From positions 1-64,000 of the forward strand of contig NZ_CP021111.1 in assembly GCF_002119665.1 (NCBI RefSeq): DNA of 64,000 nt, in the 5' to 3' direction. Numbering within the stretch: the first letter of the stretch is position 1; each line of letters opens with the position of its first letter. This DNA is from Bordetella genomosp. 13 (GTDB taxonomy: Bacteria > Pseudomonadota > Gammaproteobacteria > Burkholderiales > Burkholderiaceae_B). Shown one piece after another: positions 55,975 through 63,630 of this stretch. The position numbers were made by a program, and so were the translations under genes. The notes beneath the pieces are model-generated. The model worked only from the letters and a program-made list of their open reading frames with translations, searched no databases and was not told where the DNA came from.

Positions 55975-57518
55975 TGCAGGGTGTCTTCCTTCGGGGGCGT
56001 GCCGGTCATGGCCAGGCCGACCGTGGCCGGCGTCCATTGCGCCGTGGGCCGCACGTCCACCAGCCTGCCGCCGCACAGCACGGCGATGCGGTCGGCCAGC
56101 GCGAATATCTCTTCCAGGTCTTCGGAGACCAGCAGGATGCCGGCCCCGCGTTCGCGGGCGGCCAGCAGCTGCTCGCGTACGTAGGCCACCGCGCCGATGT
56201 CCAGGCCCCAGGTGGGCTGGTCGGCCACGATGAGGCGCGGTTCGCGCAGCAGCGCGCGGCCCAGCACCAGCTTCTGCATGTTGCCGCCCGACAGGCTGCG
56301 GGTGCGCACGTCCAGCGAGGCGGCGCGCACGTCGAAACGGCTGGCCAGGCGCTTCGCATGTTCGCGGGCGGCACGTGCGCGCACCAGGCCCCAGCGCGCA
56401 TAGCGCGGATCGTGCAGGTCCTCGACGATGGCGTTTTCCCACACGGGGTTGTCGCCGATCACGCCTTCATGGTGGCGGTCTTCGGGGATGCGGCCCACGC
56501 CGGCCACGGTCCAGCCCGCGGGCGTGGATGGCGCCAAGGCGCTTTCGGGTCCCAGCCGGATGGCGCCCTCGGAAGGCTCGCGCAGCCCCGTCAGCAGCGA
56601 CACCAGCGCCTGCTGGCCGTTGCCCGCCACGCCTGCCACCGCCACGATCTCGTGCGCGTGCACGGTCAGGTCCAGCGGATGCAGCAGCGGCACGCCTCCG
56701 CGCCCGTCTCGTACACCCACCTGCGACAGACGCACCACCGGCGCGGCCTGCTGCGCGGCCGTGGCGGCCTGCGCGCGCGGCAGCACCACCTTGCGGCCCA
56801 CCATGAGTTCGGCAAGCTCTGCCGCATTGGTGCCCGCGGTGGCGCGCTCCGCCACCAGCCTGCCCTGGCGAAGCACGGCCACGCGCTGCGACACGGCCAT
56901 CACCTCGTCCAGCTTGTGCGAGATGAAGATCACCGCCAGGCCCTGCGCCACGAACTCGCGCAGCGTGGCGAACAGTGCCTGCGATTCCTGCGGCGTCAGC
57001 ACCGCGGTGGGCTCGTCCAGGATCAGCACGCGCGCGCCGCGGTACAGCGCCTTCAGGATCTCGACGCGCTGTTTCTCGCCTACCGACAGCGTGCCCACGC
57101 GCGCGTCCGGAGCCACGGACAGGCCGAAGCGCTGGCCCAGCTCTGCCAGCCTGGCGCGCGCCTGGCGCCGGCGCGAGGCCGGCCGCCACAGCGATTCGGT
57201 GCCGACCATCACGTTGTCCAGCACCGTCATGTTGTCGGCCAGCGTGAAGTGCTGGTGCACCATGCCGATGCCCGCGGCCAGCGCGGCGTCGGGGCGACCC
57301 GCCGGCAGCGACTGCCCGAACACCTCGATGCTGCCGGCGTCGGCCACATAGTGGCCGAACAGGATGGACACCAGCGTGGACTTGCCGGCGCCGTTCTCGC
57401 CCAGCAGGGCCAGCACCTCGCCCGGCGCCAGCGACAGCGACACGTCGTCGTTGGCGGTCAGGCTGCCGAAGCGCTTGGTGATGCCGGTCAGGCGCAGCGC
57501 GGCGGGCTGCTGCGTCAT
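55971..57518 (-). CDS. ABC transporter ATP-binding protein, BMP/nucleoside type, double NBD
   Basis: A 515-residue protein with two nucleotide-binding domains. The N-terminal one is complete: Walker A GENGAGKSTL, signature LSVGEKQRVEILKAL and Walker B VLILDEPTAVLTPQE. The C-terminal one has a degenerate Walker A (GVAGNGQQAL, lacking the Lys) but signature LSGGNMQKLVLGRAL and IVADQPTWGLD, normal for this YufO/NupO-type family. The ATG at 57518 overlaps the BMP-gene stop by four bases. Paired with two permeases and the BMP receptor, it imports nucleosides or nucleobases. Confidence 0.93.
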   Translation of the reverse strand: MTQQPAALRLTGITKRFGSLTANDDVSLSLAPGEVLALLGENGAGKSTLVSILFGHYVADAGSIEVFGQSLPAGRPDAALAAGIGMVHQHFTLADNMTVLDNVMVGTESLWRPASRRRQARARLAELGQRFGLSVAPDARVGTLSVGEKQRVEILKALYRGARVLILDEPTAVLTPQESQALFATLREFVAQGLAVIFISHKLDEVMAVSQRVAVLRQGRLVAERATAGTNAAELAELMVGRKVVLPRAQAATAAQQAAPVVRLSQVGVRDGRGGVPLLHPLDLTVHAHEIVAVAGVAGNGQQALVSLLTGLREPSEGAIRLGPESALAPSTPAGWTVAGVGRIPEDRHHEGVIGDNPVWENAIVEDLHDPRYARWGLVRARAAREHAKRLASRFDVRAASLDVRTRSLSGGNMQKLVLGRALLREPRLIVADQPTWGLDIGAVAYVREQLLAARERGAGILLVSEDLEEIFALADRIAVLCGGRLVDVRPTAQWTPATVGLAMTGTPPKEDTLQ

Positions 57519-58543
57519 TTGGCGGTCGACTTGGGTTCGCTGTCGACGACCTTCACGACGAAGCTGCCGTCCAGGATGGCCTGCTGCCTGGCCTGCACCT
57601 TGGCCATGACCTCGGCGGGCACCTTGCCCTCGAACGTGCCCAGCGGCGCCAGCTCGGAGCCCTTGTGCTTCATCATCGAGTAGTGGCCGTAGTCTTCGGC
57701 CTTGAACGTGCCGGCCTTCACCTGCGACAGCGCCTGCGCGATGGTCGGCTCCATGTTCCACAGGGCCGATGCCACCACGGTGTCGGGATACTGCGACTGC
57801 GTGTTGACGACGTTGCCGATGGCGAGCTTGCCGCGCTCTTTCGCGGCATCCGATACGCCGAAGCGTTCGGCATACAGCACGTCCGCGCCCTTGTCGATCA
57901 TGGCGAAGGCCGCTTCCTTGGCCTTGGGGGGATCGAACCACGAGCCGATGAAGCTGACGGTGAACTCGACCTGCGGATCGATTTCCTTGGCGCCGGACAT
58001 GAAGGCCTGCATCAGGCGGTTGACCTCGGGGATGGGATAGCCGCCCACCAGGCCGATGCGATGCGTCTTGGTCATGCCGCCGGCGATCATGCCGGTGAGA
58101 TAGGCGGGTTCCTGGATGTAGTTGTCGAACACCGAAAAGTTGGGCGCCTGCGGCTTGCCCGAGGAACCCATCAGGAAGGCGGTGGCGGGATAGTCCTTGG
58201 CGACCTTGCGCGCGGCGGACTCGACCGCGAAGGCCTCGCCCACGATGAACTTGTTGCCCTGCTCGGCGTACTGGCGCAGCACGCGCTCGTAGTCGGCGTT
58301 GCTGACGTTTTCGGAGAACGCATATTCGATCTCGCCGCGGTCGCGGGCGGCGTTCAGCGCCTTGTGGATGCGCGACACCCACTGCTGCTCCACCGGCACG
58401 GTGTAGACCGCGGCCACCTTGACCTTGGCCGGCGCCTGCGCGTGCGCGGCCGAGGCGGCCAGGACGACGCCGGCGGCCAGGCCCAGCTTGAGCAGGGCGC
58501 GGCGAGCGGATCCGGGCACGGAAGAGGAGAACCGGGTTGTCAT
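57515..58543 (-). CDS. BMP-family ABC transporter substrate-binding protein
   Basis: A 342-residue PnrA/BMP-type binding protein, first gene of the operon. Signal peptide of about 35 residues ends near AHA-Q. The mature part begins KVKVAAVYTVPVEQQWVSRIHKAL and includes FIGSWFDPPKAKEAAFAMIDKGADVLY, close to the purine-nucleoside receptor family. Signal sequence has no lipobox Cys, so it is a soluble periplasmic protein. In this operon it binds the base or nucleoside later deaminated by CodA. Confidence 0.92.
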   Translation of the reverse strand: MTTRFSSSVPGSARRALLKLGLAAGVVLAASAAHAQAPAKVKVAAVYTVPVEQQWVSRIHKALNAARDRGEIEYAFSENVSNADYERVLRQYAEQGNKFIVGEAFAVESAARKVAKDYPATAFLMGSSGKPQAPNFSVFDNYIQEPAYLTGMIAGGMTKTHRIGLVGGYPIPEVNRLMQAFMSGAKEIDPQVEFTVSFIGSWFDPPKAKEAAFAMIDKGADVLYAERFGVSDAAKERGKLAIGNVVNTQSQYPDTVVASALWNMEPTIAQALSQVKAGTFKAEDYGHYSMMKHKGSELAPLGTFEGKVPAEVMAKVQARQQAILDGSFVVKVVDSEPKSTAK

Positions 58544-58844
58544 GGAAGGAGGCTCCTAGGAATTCGATGGGATAGCGGGCCCAGTGCCCGTCCGCATGAA
58601 AAAGCAAGTTGTATGCCATCCGCGCTGTCCCGTTTCCGGGCTGCCGGCGCGACGGCAAACGACGGCATGCACCGCGGCGGCGAATGATACGCCTGTCGCC
58701 GCCCCACGGGTGTGCATGTCGGCACCCTGGTGGTGAAACGAATGGTGCGGGCTCGTACCCACGCCGCGCCCAGGGCCTATGCGTCTACGCATGCGGCATC
58801 GGACCTAGAATGCGGATTCCCTTCGCGAGTGCCGTGGCCTTTCC
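58544..58844. other. Divergent intergenic region, BMP operon and DedA-rhodanese gene
   Basis: About 300 bases containing the promoters of the codA/BMP operon (minus) and of the DedA-type gene (plus). Near the plus side TAGAAT at 58806-58811 is a possible minus-10. No purine riboswitch aptamer sequence is recognisable. Several palindromic bits occur, but none is convincing as an operator. Confidence 0.4.
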
Positions 58845-59801
58845 ATGCAAGACATCCAAACCCTGCTGCAGCTGTACGGCGGCTGGCTGGTCTTCTTCAA
58901 CGTGCTCGTCGAGCAGGCGGGCCTGCCCATTCCGGCCTATCCCATGCTGATCGCCGCGGGCGCGGCGGCGCAGAGCGTGGGCGGCTGGCTGGCCGTGTGG
59001 CTGCTGGCCTCGCTGGCCTGCCTGTTGGCCGACAGCGCCTGGTACCTGGCCGGCCAGCGCTATGGCGGCCGCCTGCTGGGGCTGGCCTGCAAGGTCTCGC
59101 TGTCGCAGGACTCGTGCATCCGCCAGACCCAGAAGCTGTACCTGCGCGTGGGCGTGCGTTCGCTGCTGGTCTGCAAGTTCCTGCCGGGGGCGGGCGCGCT
59201 GTCCACGATCATGGCCGGGCTCACCGGCACGCCGTATCGCCGGTTCCTGGCGTACGACCTGGCGGGTTCGCTGATCTGGGCGGCCTCCGGCCTCTTGGCC
59301 GGCGCGCTGTTCAAGGACCTGGTCAACGATCTGCTGGACCTGCTCGACCGCTATGGCGCGTACGGGCTGCTGTTGATTGCCGCGGCGCTGGCGCTGTACG
59401 TCGTCGTGCGCGGACTGCGCCGCTGGGTGCTGGTGCGCAGCCTGCGCAGTGTGCCGCGGCTGTCGGTCGACGAGCTGCTGCAATGGCAGGCCGACGGACG
59501 GACCCCCGTGGTCATCGACGTGCGTGCCGGCCTGGCGGATGCCACGCCGCGCATACCCGGCGCCCTCATCCTGGACACCGAGGCGCAGCTGGCCGACCTG
59601 GATCTGGACCCGGCGCAAGGCCGCATCGTCATCTATTGCGCGTGTCCCAACGAGATCTCCGCGGCGCGCCTGGCCGCGCGGCTGCGCGCGGCGGGGTACC
59701 GCCACATCTGGGCGCTGCGCGGCGGCTACGAGGCGTGGGAGCGCGCGGCGCATTCCGCTGCTGCCCATCCCGACGCGGCGCCCGCCCGGCGCGGCGCATA
59801 A
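58845..59801 (+). CDS. DedA (SNARE-associated/VTT) membrane protein fused to a rhodanese domain
   Basis: A 318-residue protein. Residues about 1-190 are a DedA/VTT-family membrane domain (VEQAGLPIPAYP, CKFLPGAGALSTIMAGLTG, RFLAYDLAGSLIWA), whose relatives act in undecaprenyl-phosphate or phospholipid translocation and envelope homeostasis. From about 205 a rhodanese domain follows, opening LSVDELLQW and with the catalytic Cys265 in IYCACPNE. The rhodanese loop has two Cys (265, 267). DedA-rhodanese fusions are known in this group of bacteria but their joint role is unclear. It is a stand-alone gene between the BMP operon and the panE-like gene. Confidence 0.9.
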   Translation: MQDIQTLLQLYGGWLVFFNVLVEQAGLPIPAYPMLIAAGAAAQSVGGWLAVWLLASLACLLADSAWYLAGQRYGGRLLGLACKVSLSQDSCIRQTQKLYLRVGVRSLLVCKFLPGAGALSTIMAGLTGTPYRRFLAYDLAGSLIWAASGLLAGALFKDLVNDLLDLLDRYGAYGLLLIAAALALYVVVRGLRRWVLVRSLRSVPRLSVDELLQWQADGRTPVVIDVRAGLADATPRIPGALILDTEAQLADLDLDPAQGRIVIYCACPNEISAARLAARLRAAGYRHIWALRGGYEAWERAAHSAAAHPDAAPARRGA

Positions 59802-59848
59802 TGGCGGCGCGGCCGGGACGACGCGGCCGCGCCTTTACGGAGAAGACA

Positions 59849-60778
59849 ATGCGGATGTTGGTCCTGGGTGCTGGCGGCACCGGCGGATACTTCGGCGGAC
59901 GCGCGGCGCAGGCCGGCGCCGACGTGACCTTCCTGGTGCGCGAGGCGCGTGCCGAGCGGCTGCGGCGCGACGGGCTGCGCATCAAGAGCCCGCGCGGCGA
60001 CGCCACGCTGCAGCCCAAGCTGGTGCTGGCCGACGCGGTGGGCGGCCCGTATGACGTGGTGATGCTCAGCTGCAAGGCCTATGACCTGGACAGCTCCATC
60101 GAGGCGATCCGGCCCGCGATGGGAGAGCACACCGTGGTGCTGCCCATCATGAACGGCGTGCGCCAGTACGACGTGCTCGATTCGGCCTTCGGCGCGCAGC
60201 GCGTGCTGGGCGGACTGTGCCAGATCTCGGCCACCATCGGGCCCGAGGGCGAGATCGTGCACATGGGCCAGCATGCCAACCTGGTCTACGGCGAGCGCGC
60301 CGGGCAGGTGCGCAGCGAGCGCTGCGTCGCGATCGAGCAGGCGCTGGCCGGCGTGGATTTCTCCGCCCGCCTCAGCGACGCCATCTACCAGGACATCTGG
60401 GAAAAGTACGTCTTCCTGACCGCGCTGGCGGCCTCGACCTGCCTGATGCGCGGCACGGTCGGCCAGATCGTCTCGTCCGACGATGGCGAAGCCTTCATGC
60501 GCGCGCTGCTGCGCGAGACGCAGCAGGTGGCCGCGGCCAACGGCCATCCCGTGCGCGCCGCGGCCGATGCCGCCGCCCTGAAATCGCTGACCGACGCATC
60601 GTCGAACGTCACCGCTTCGATGTTCCGCGACCTGAGCCAGGGCGGCAAGGTCGAGGCCGAACACTTGATCGGCGACATGGTCCGGCGCGCCGCCTCGCTG
60701 GGGTTGGACACCCCCTATCTGCGCGTGGCCAACACCCACCTGCAGGTCTACCAGGCGCGCCGCGCCGCGAATCAATGA
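59849..60778 (+). CDS. Ketopantoate reductase-like protein
   Basis: A 309-residue NADPH-dependent reductase of the ApbA/PanE family. The Rossmann start LVLGAGGTGGYFGG is canonical. LSCKAYDLDSS corresponds to the substrate-side lysine loop, and the C-terminal domain has YQDIWEKYVFLTA with the catalytic Lys and SMFRDLSQGGKVEAEHLIG, matching the E-containing helix. Ketopantoate reductases sit in pantothenate synthesis, but many paralogues act on other 2-oxo acids. The gene is coupled to a flavin-reductase gene (ATGA overlap) rather than panB/panC. ACGGAGAAG precedes the ATG at 59849. Confidence 0.88.
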   Translation: MRMLVLGAGGTGGYFGGRAAQAGADVTFLVREARAERLRRDGLRIKSPRGDATLQPKLVLADAVGGPYDVVMLSCKAYDLDSSIEAIRPAMGEHTVVLPIMNGVRQYDVLDSAFGAQRVLGGLCQISATIGPEGEIVHMGQHANLVYGERAGQVRSERCVAIEQALAGVDFSARLSDAIYQDIWEKYVFLTALAASTCLMRGTVGQIVSSDDGEAFMRALLRETQQVAAANGHPVRAAADAAALKSLTDASSNVTASMFRDLSQGGKVEAEHLIGDMVRRAASLGLDTPYLRVANTHLQVYQARRAANQ

Positions 60779-61347
60779 ACGGTTTCGAACCCGTCGAACT
60801 GACGCGGGCCTATCTGCTGCTCAACCACGGCCCGACCGTACTGGTTTCCAGCGCGCACGAGGGCGAGCAGAACGTGATGGCCGCGGCCTGGGCCATGCCG
60901 CTGGATTTCGACCCGCCCAAGGTGCTGGTCGTCATCGACAAGAGCACGCGCACGCGCGCGCTGGTCGAGGCCTCGGGTGAGTTCACCCTGTGCGTGCCGC
61001 CTCGCGAACAGGCCGAGGCCGTGCTGTTCGTGGGCTCGCATTCGGCCAGTGCCCGGCAGGACAAGCTGCAGGTCTCGGGCCTGCAGCTGCAGTCCGCCAG
61101 CCGCGTGGGCGCGCCGCTGGTGCAGGGCAGCCTGGCGTGCCTGGAATGCCGCGTGCTGCCCGAGCCGCACAACGAACAGCGCTACGACCTTTTCATCGGT
61201 GAAGTGGTGGCCGCCTGGGCCGACCCGCAGGCCTTCTCGGGCAACCGCTGGCACTTTCCCAGCGACGGGCGGCGCTCGGTCCACTACGTGGCGGGCGGCT
61301 CGTTCTTCGCAACCGGACCGGGCTTCGTCGTGCCCGGCAAGGAGTAG
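60775..61347 (+). CDS. Flavin reductase-like FMN-binding protein
   Basis: A 190-residue protein with the FMN-binding split-barrel fold of flavin reductases (PF01613). It begins VELTRAYLLLNHGPTVLVSSAHEGEQNVMAAAWAMPL and has DIDKSTRTRALVEASGEFTL-like sequence (VIDKSTRTRALVE) and FVGSHSASARQDK. It could provide reduced flavin to a monooxygenase, or be an oxidoreductase in its own right. Overlap of four bases with the ketopantoate reductase-like gene indicates coupling. No partner monooxygenase is visible. Confidence 0.88.
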   Translation: MNGFEPVELTRAYLLLNHGPTVLVSSAHEGEQNVMAAAWAMPLDFDPPKVLVVIDKSTRTRALVEASGEFTLCVPPREQAEAVLFVGSHSASARQDKLQVSGLQLQSASRVGAPLVQGSLACLECRVLPEPHNEQRYDLFIGEVVAAWADPQAFSGNRWHFPSDGRRSVHYVAGGSFFATGPGFVVPGKE

Positions 61348-61352
61348 CTGCC

Positions 61353-61853
61353 ATGTACCGCATCTATCTGGCCGGCTTCGATGTGTTCCGCGTCGACGCC
61401 GTGCAGCACGGCGAGCGCCTGAAGGCGCTGTGCCGCGAGCATGGCCACGAGGGGCTGTTCCCGCTGGACAAGCAGGCGCCCGAAGGCATGTCCGGCCGCG
61501 CGCTGGCCGAATGGATCTATCGCCAGAACACGGCGCTGATCCGCCAGGCCGACGTGGTTATGGCGAACCTGAATCCCTTCCGCGGCGCCGAGCCCGATTC
61601 GGGCACCGCGTTCGAAGTGGGCTATGCCGTGGCGCTGGGCAAGCCGGTGTGGGGCTATACCCGGCACGCGGGCACGTTGATCGAGCAGGTCGCCGTGGGC
61701 CCGGACCCGGCCGAGCCCACGCGCTCGCTGGACGCGCAGGGATATACCGTCGAAGACTTCGGCATGAACCTCAACCTGATGCTGGCCTGCAGCGCGCGCA
61801 TCGTGGTGGGCGACGCGGCGCAGTGCCTGCGCGAGATGTCCCGGCCGCGTTGA
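61353..61853 (+). CDS. Nucleoside 2-deoxyribosyltransferase-like protein
   Basis: A 166-residue member of PF05014. MYRIYLAGFDVFRVD opens the fold, and NPFRGAEPDSGTAFEVGYA contains Asp82 and the nucleophilic Glu88, the catalytic motif for transfer of deoxyribose between bases. Whether it exchanges bases or cleaves nucleotides (as RCL does) is not decided. It follows the flavin reductase by five bases, so it is third gene of the small plus-strand operon. The link to the nearby codA/BMP nucleobase system on the opposite strand is intriguing but not proven. Confidence 0.85.
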   Translation: MYRIYLAGFDVFRVDAVQHGERLKALCREHGHEGLFPLDKQAPEGMSGRALAEWIYRQNTALIRQADVVMANLNPFRGAEPDSGTAFEVGYAVALGKPVWGYTRHAGTLIEQVAVGPDPAEPTRSLDAQGYTVEDFGMNLNLMLACSARIVVGDAAQCLREMSRPR

Positions 61854-61947
61854 GGCTCCCACGGCCGGGCGCGGCCGCCGGCAGCCGGCAGCCGGGTCCT
61901 TCGTAGCGGCATGCCCCCGCGCATGTGCGCGAGGTGGATGCCCGTAT

Positions 61948-62634
61948 TCAGGCCAGCACGGCCTCGGCCGATTCCGCGGCCGGCTTGCGGGCCCGCAGAT
62001 AGTCGGCCAGCTCGGCGATATGCAGCGCCACCAGGCCATGCATGGCCGCATAGCGTTCCAGCGCTGCGCCGCGCATCATGGTGCCGTCGGCGTTCATCAG
62101 TTCGCACAGCACGCCGGCCGGGCGCAGGCCGGCCAGTGTGGCCAGGTCGACCGAGCCTTCGGTATGGCCGCGCCGCGTCAGCACGCCGCCCGGCTGCGCG
62201 CGCAGCGGAAAGACGTGTCCCGGGCTGACCAGGTCGGTGCGCTGCGCGTGCGGTGCGATGGCGGCGCGGATGGTGGTGACGCGGTCGGCCGCCGACACGC
62301 CGGTGCTGACGCCCTCGCGCGACTCGATGGATACCGTGAAGGCGGTGCCGTTGCGGCTGCCGTTGCTGGACACCATGGGTGGCAGGCCCAGCCGGTCGAG
62401 CGCCTCGCCGGGCAGGCACAGGCACACGATGCCGCTGCCGTCGCGGATCAGTTGCGCCATCACGGGCACGGTGAGCTTGTCGGCTGCGACGATGAGATCG
62501 GCTTCGTTTTCACGGTCGGCATCGTCCATCAGGATGACGGGACGGCCGATGCGCAGGTGCTGCAGCGCGCGCTCGAGCCGCATGGCGAAGGGCTGCGCGT
62601 AGAGGGGAGATACGGAGGAAACGGTAGTGGACAT
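61948..62634 (-). CDS. ribB: 3,4-Dihydroxy-2-butanone-4-phosphate synthase
   Basis: A 228-residue RibB, which converts ribulose-5-phosphate to the four-carbon riboflavin precursor. [11 protein letters not shown] is the metal- and substrate-binding motif, and [32 protein letters not shown] is the second active-site region. It is mono-functional, with no GTP cyclohydrolase II domain. An FMN riboswitch precedes it on the same strand, at 62801-62944, so its expression falls when FMN is abundant. The GGAGG-like site inside the coding start is not used. The leader hairpin just before the ATG may be the expression platform. Confidence 0.95.
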   Translation of the reverse strand: MSTTVSSVSPLYAQPFAMRLERALQHLRIGRPVILMDDADRENEADLIVAADKLTVPVMAQLIRDGSGIVCLCLPGEALDRLGLPPMVSSNGSRNGTAFTVSIESREGVSTGVSAADRVTTIRAAIAPHAQRTDLVSPGHVFPLRAQPGGVLTRRGHTEGSVDLATLAGLRPAGVLCELMNADGTMMRGAALERYAAMHGLVALHIAELADYLRARKPAAESAEAVLA

Positions 62635-62673
62635 TGAAACGCTCTCGCGAAAAAAGTGGCGAAAAACGTTTCA
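62635..62673 (-). promoter_or_regulatory. Possible expression-platform hairpin at the ribB start
   Basis: On the minus strand TGAAACG (62673-62667) and CGTTTCA (62641-62635) are perfect seven-base complements and the second arm directly abuts the ribB ATG. The likely Shine-Dalgarno GCGAGAG (62648-62642) lies in the loop next to the stem. Such a hairpin could gate translation in response to the upstream riboswitch. Confidence 0.45.
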
Positions 62674-62800
62674 GGGCTACGAATAGCCGTACGCCATGCA
62701 ACGGTGCGGTTACCCGCTGGACCGCCCGCAAGAACGCATGCGGAGCGCGAGGCACGCGGCCAATCCGCGAGCCCGTGCCATGTAATGGCGTGCCGGCACA

Positions 62801-62944
62801 TCTTCTCTCATCCGGACTGTGACCGTCGGCCCTGGCATCGCACCAGATCTGCTGACCCCGCGATCCGAAGGACCACGGGCGCTCGCGGGCTCGCCGCATT
62901 GCGCGGCATACCGCCGGTGGGGAATTTCGCCCCGCCCTGAAGAC
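62801..62944 (-). promoter_or_regulatory. FMN riboswitch (RFN element)
   Basis: Read on the minus strand, the element starts with the P1 strand CTTC followed by AGGGCGGGGCGAAATTCCCC, then ACCGGCGGTA. A variable hairpin with GAGCCCGCGAGCGC follows, then GGTCAGCAGATCTGGTG and GCCAGGGCCGACGGTCACAGTCCGGATGAGAGAAGA. These are the conserved blocks of the RFN aptamer, and the ends pair as P1 (TCTTC with GAAGA). It lies about 167 bases upstream of ribB. Confidence 0.95.
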
Positions 62945-62980
62945 GTACTGCATGGCCGCGAACGAACGCGGCTGCACGGC

Positions 62981-62986
62981 ATTGTA
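62981..62986 (-). promoter_or_regulatory. Candidate minus-10 box of the riboswitch-ribB transcript
   Basis: TACAAT on the minus strand, 37 bases upstream of the aptamer, would place the transcription start about 30 bases before the riboswitch. The minus-35 region is G+C-rich and does not match well. Confidence 0.35.
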
Positions 62987-63017
62987 CGCCTGTCGCGCGG
63001 CGGGCCCGCCGGGCGCG

Positions 63018-63509
63018 TCAGGCTTGCTTCTTTTTCTTTTTCTTCTTGGGCAGCGCCAGCATGGTGCCGCGGCAGGAGGCCGCGCCGCACAGGCAGCGAT
63101 AGCCTTCCTTCAGGGCCTTGGTGATGCGGCCGTCGAGCACGAGGCCGTAGTCGTAGAACAGTTCCTCGCCGCGCTTGATGTCGCGCAGCGCCACGACGTA
63201 CACGCGCTTGCCCGCGGAGCCTTCCTGCGCTTCGCAGTTGGGTTCGCATGCGTGGTTGATCCAGCGGGCGTCGTTGCCGCGGTCGCCGCCGTCGATGACC
63301 TTGCCCGAGCTGAGCGCGAAGAAAAAGGTGTGGAACGGATCGTCGGGGTTGGTGGGATGCCGGCGGTCGGCTTCCTCCGGCGTGATGCGCCGGCCGCGAT
63401 ATTCGATGATGCGCGTGCCCGCGGGGATCTTGCGCGCGGCGAAGACGCCGTTGCCATGCAGCTTGGAGCGGCGCACGACGTGCCACGGTTGGACGATGTC
63501 GGAGGTCAT
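63018..63509 (-). CDS. SET-domain protein (lysine methyltransferase-like)
   Basis: A 163-residue SET-domain protein. GNGVFAARKIPAGTRIIEYRG is the N-SET region. NHACEPN (residues 85-91) is the pseudoknot motif that binds S-adenosylmethionine, and GEELFYDYG with Tyr119/Tyr121 holds the catalytic tyrosine. A post-SET-like CLCGAASCRG gives Cys139, Cys141 and Cys146, which with Cys88 can bind zinc. The C-terminus is a run of seven lysines (155-161). It is a complete enzyme by motif content. The substrate in bacteria is unknown, and automethylation of the tail is conceivable. ATG 63509 chosen over 63608. The gene reads toward the ribB promoter. Confidence 0.9.
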   Translation of the reverse strand: MTSDIVQPWHVVRRSKLHGNGVFAARKIPAGTRIIEYRGRRITPEEADRRHPTNPDDPFHTFFFALSSGKVIDGGDRGNDARWINHACEPNCEAQEGSAGKRVYVVALRDIKRGEELFYDYGLVLDGRITKALKEGYRCLCGAASCRGTMLALPKKKKKKKQA

Positions 63510-63630
63510 GTGAGGCGGAAGCGGTGGGCGGAAGCGAGCGCCATTATATCGGCCGGCTTCGCGCGGCCCCAGGCGTATCGCGCACGTCATCCGCCGGTCG
63601 TATTGCAATCCGCGCCCGTGATGCGGCGCC

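Noticed and set aside
56700..56745. Frame reading VSYTHLR, reminiscent of a known adapter-derived peptide artefact
   Set aside because: The underlying DNA does not match transposase adapter sequence and lies inside a normal ABC ATPase gene on the other strand.
62990..63020. Self-complementary G+C-rich stretch after the SET gene as a terminator
   Set aside because: It could form a strong stem but has no loop to speak of and no T-run.
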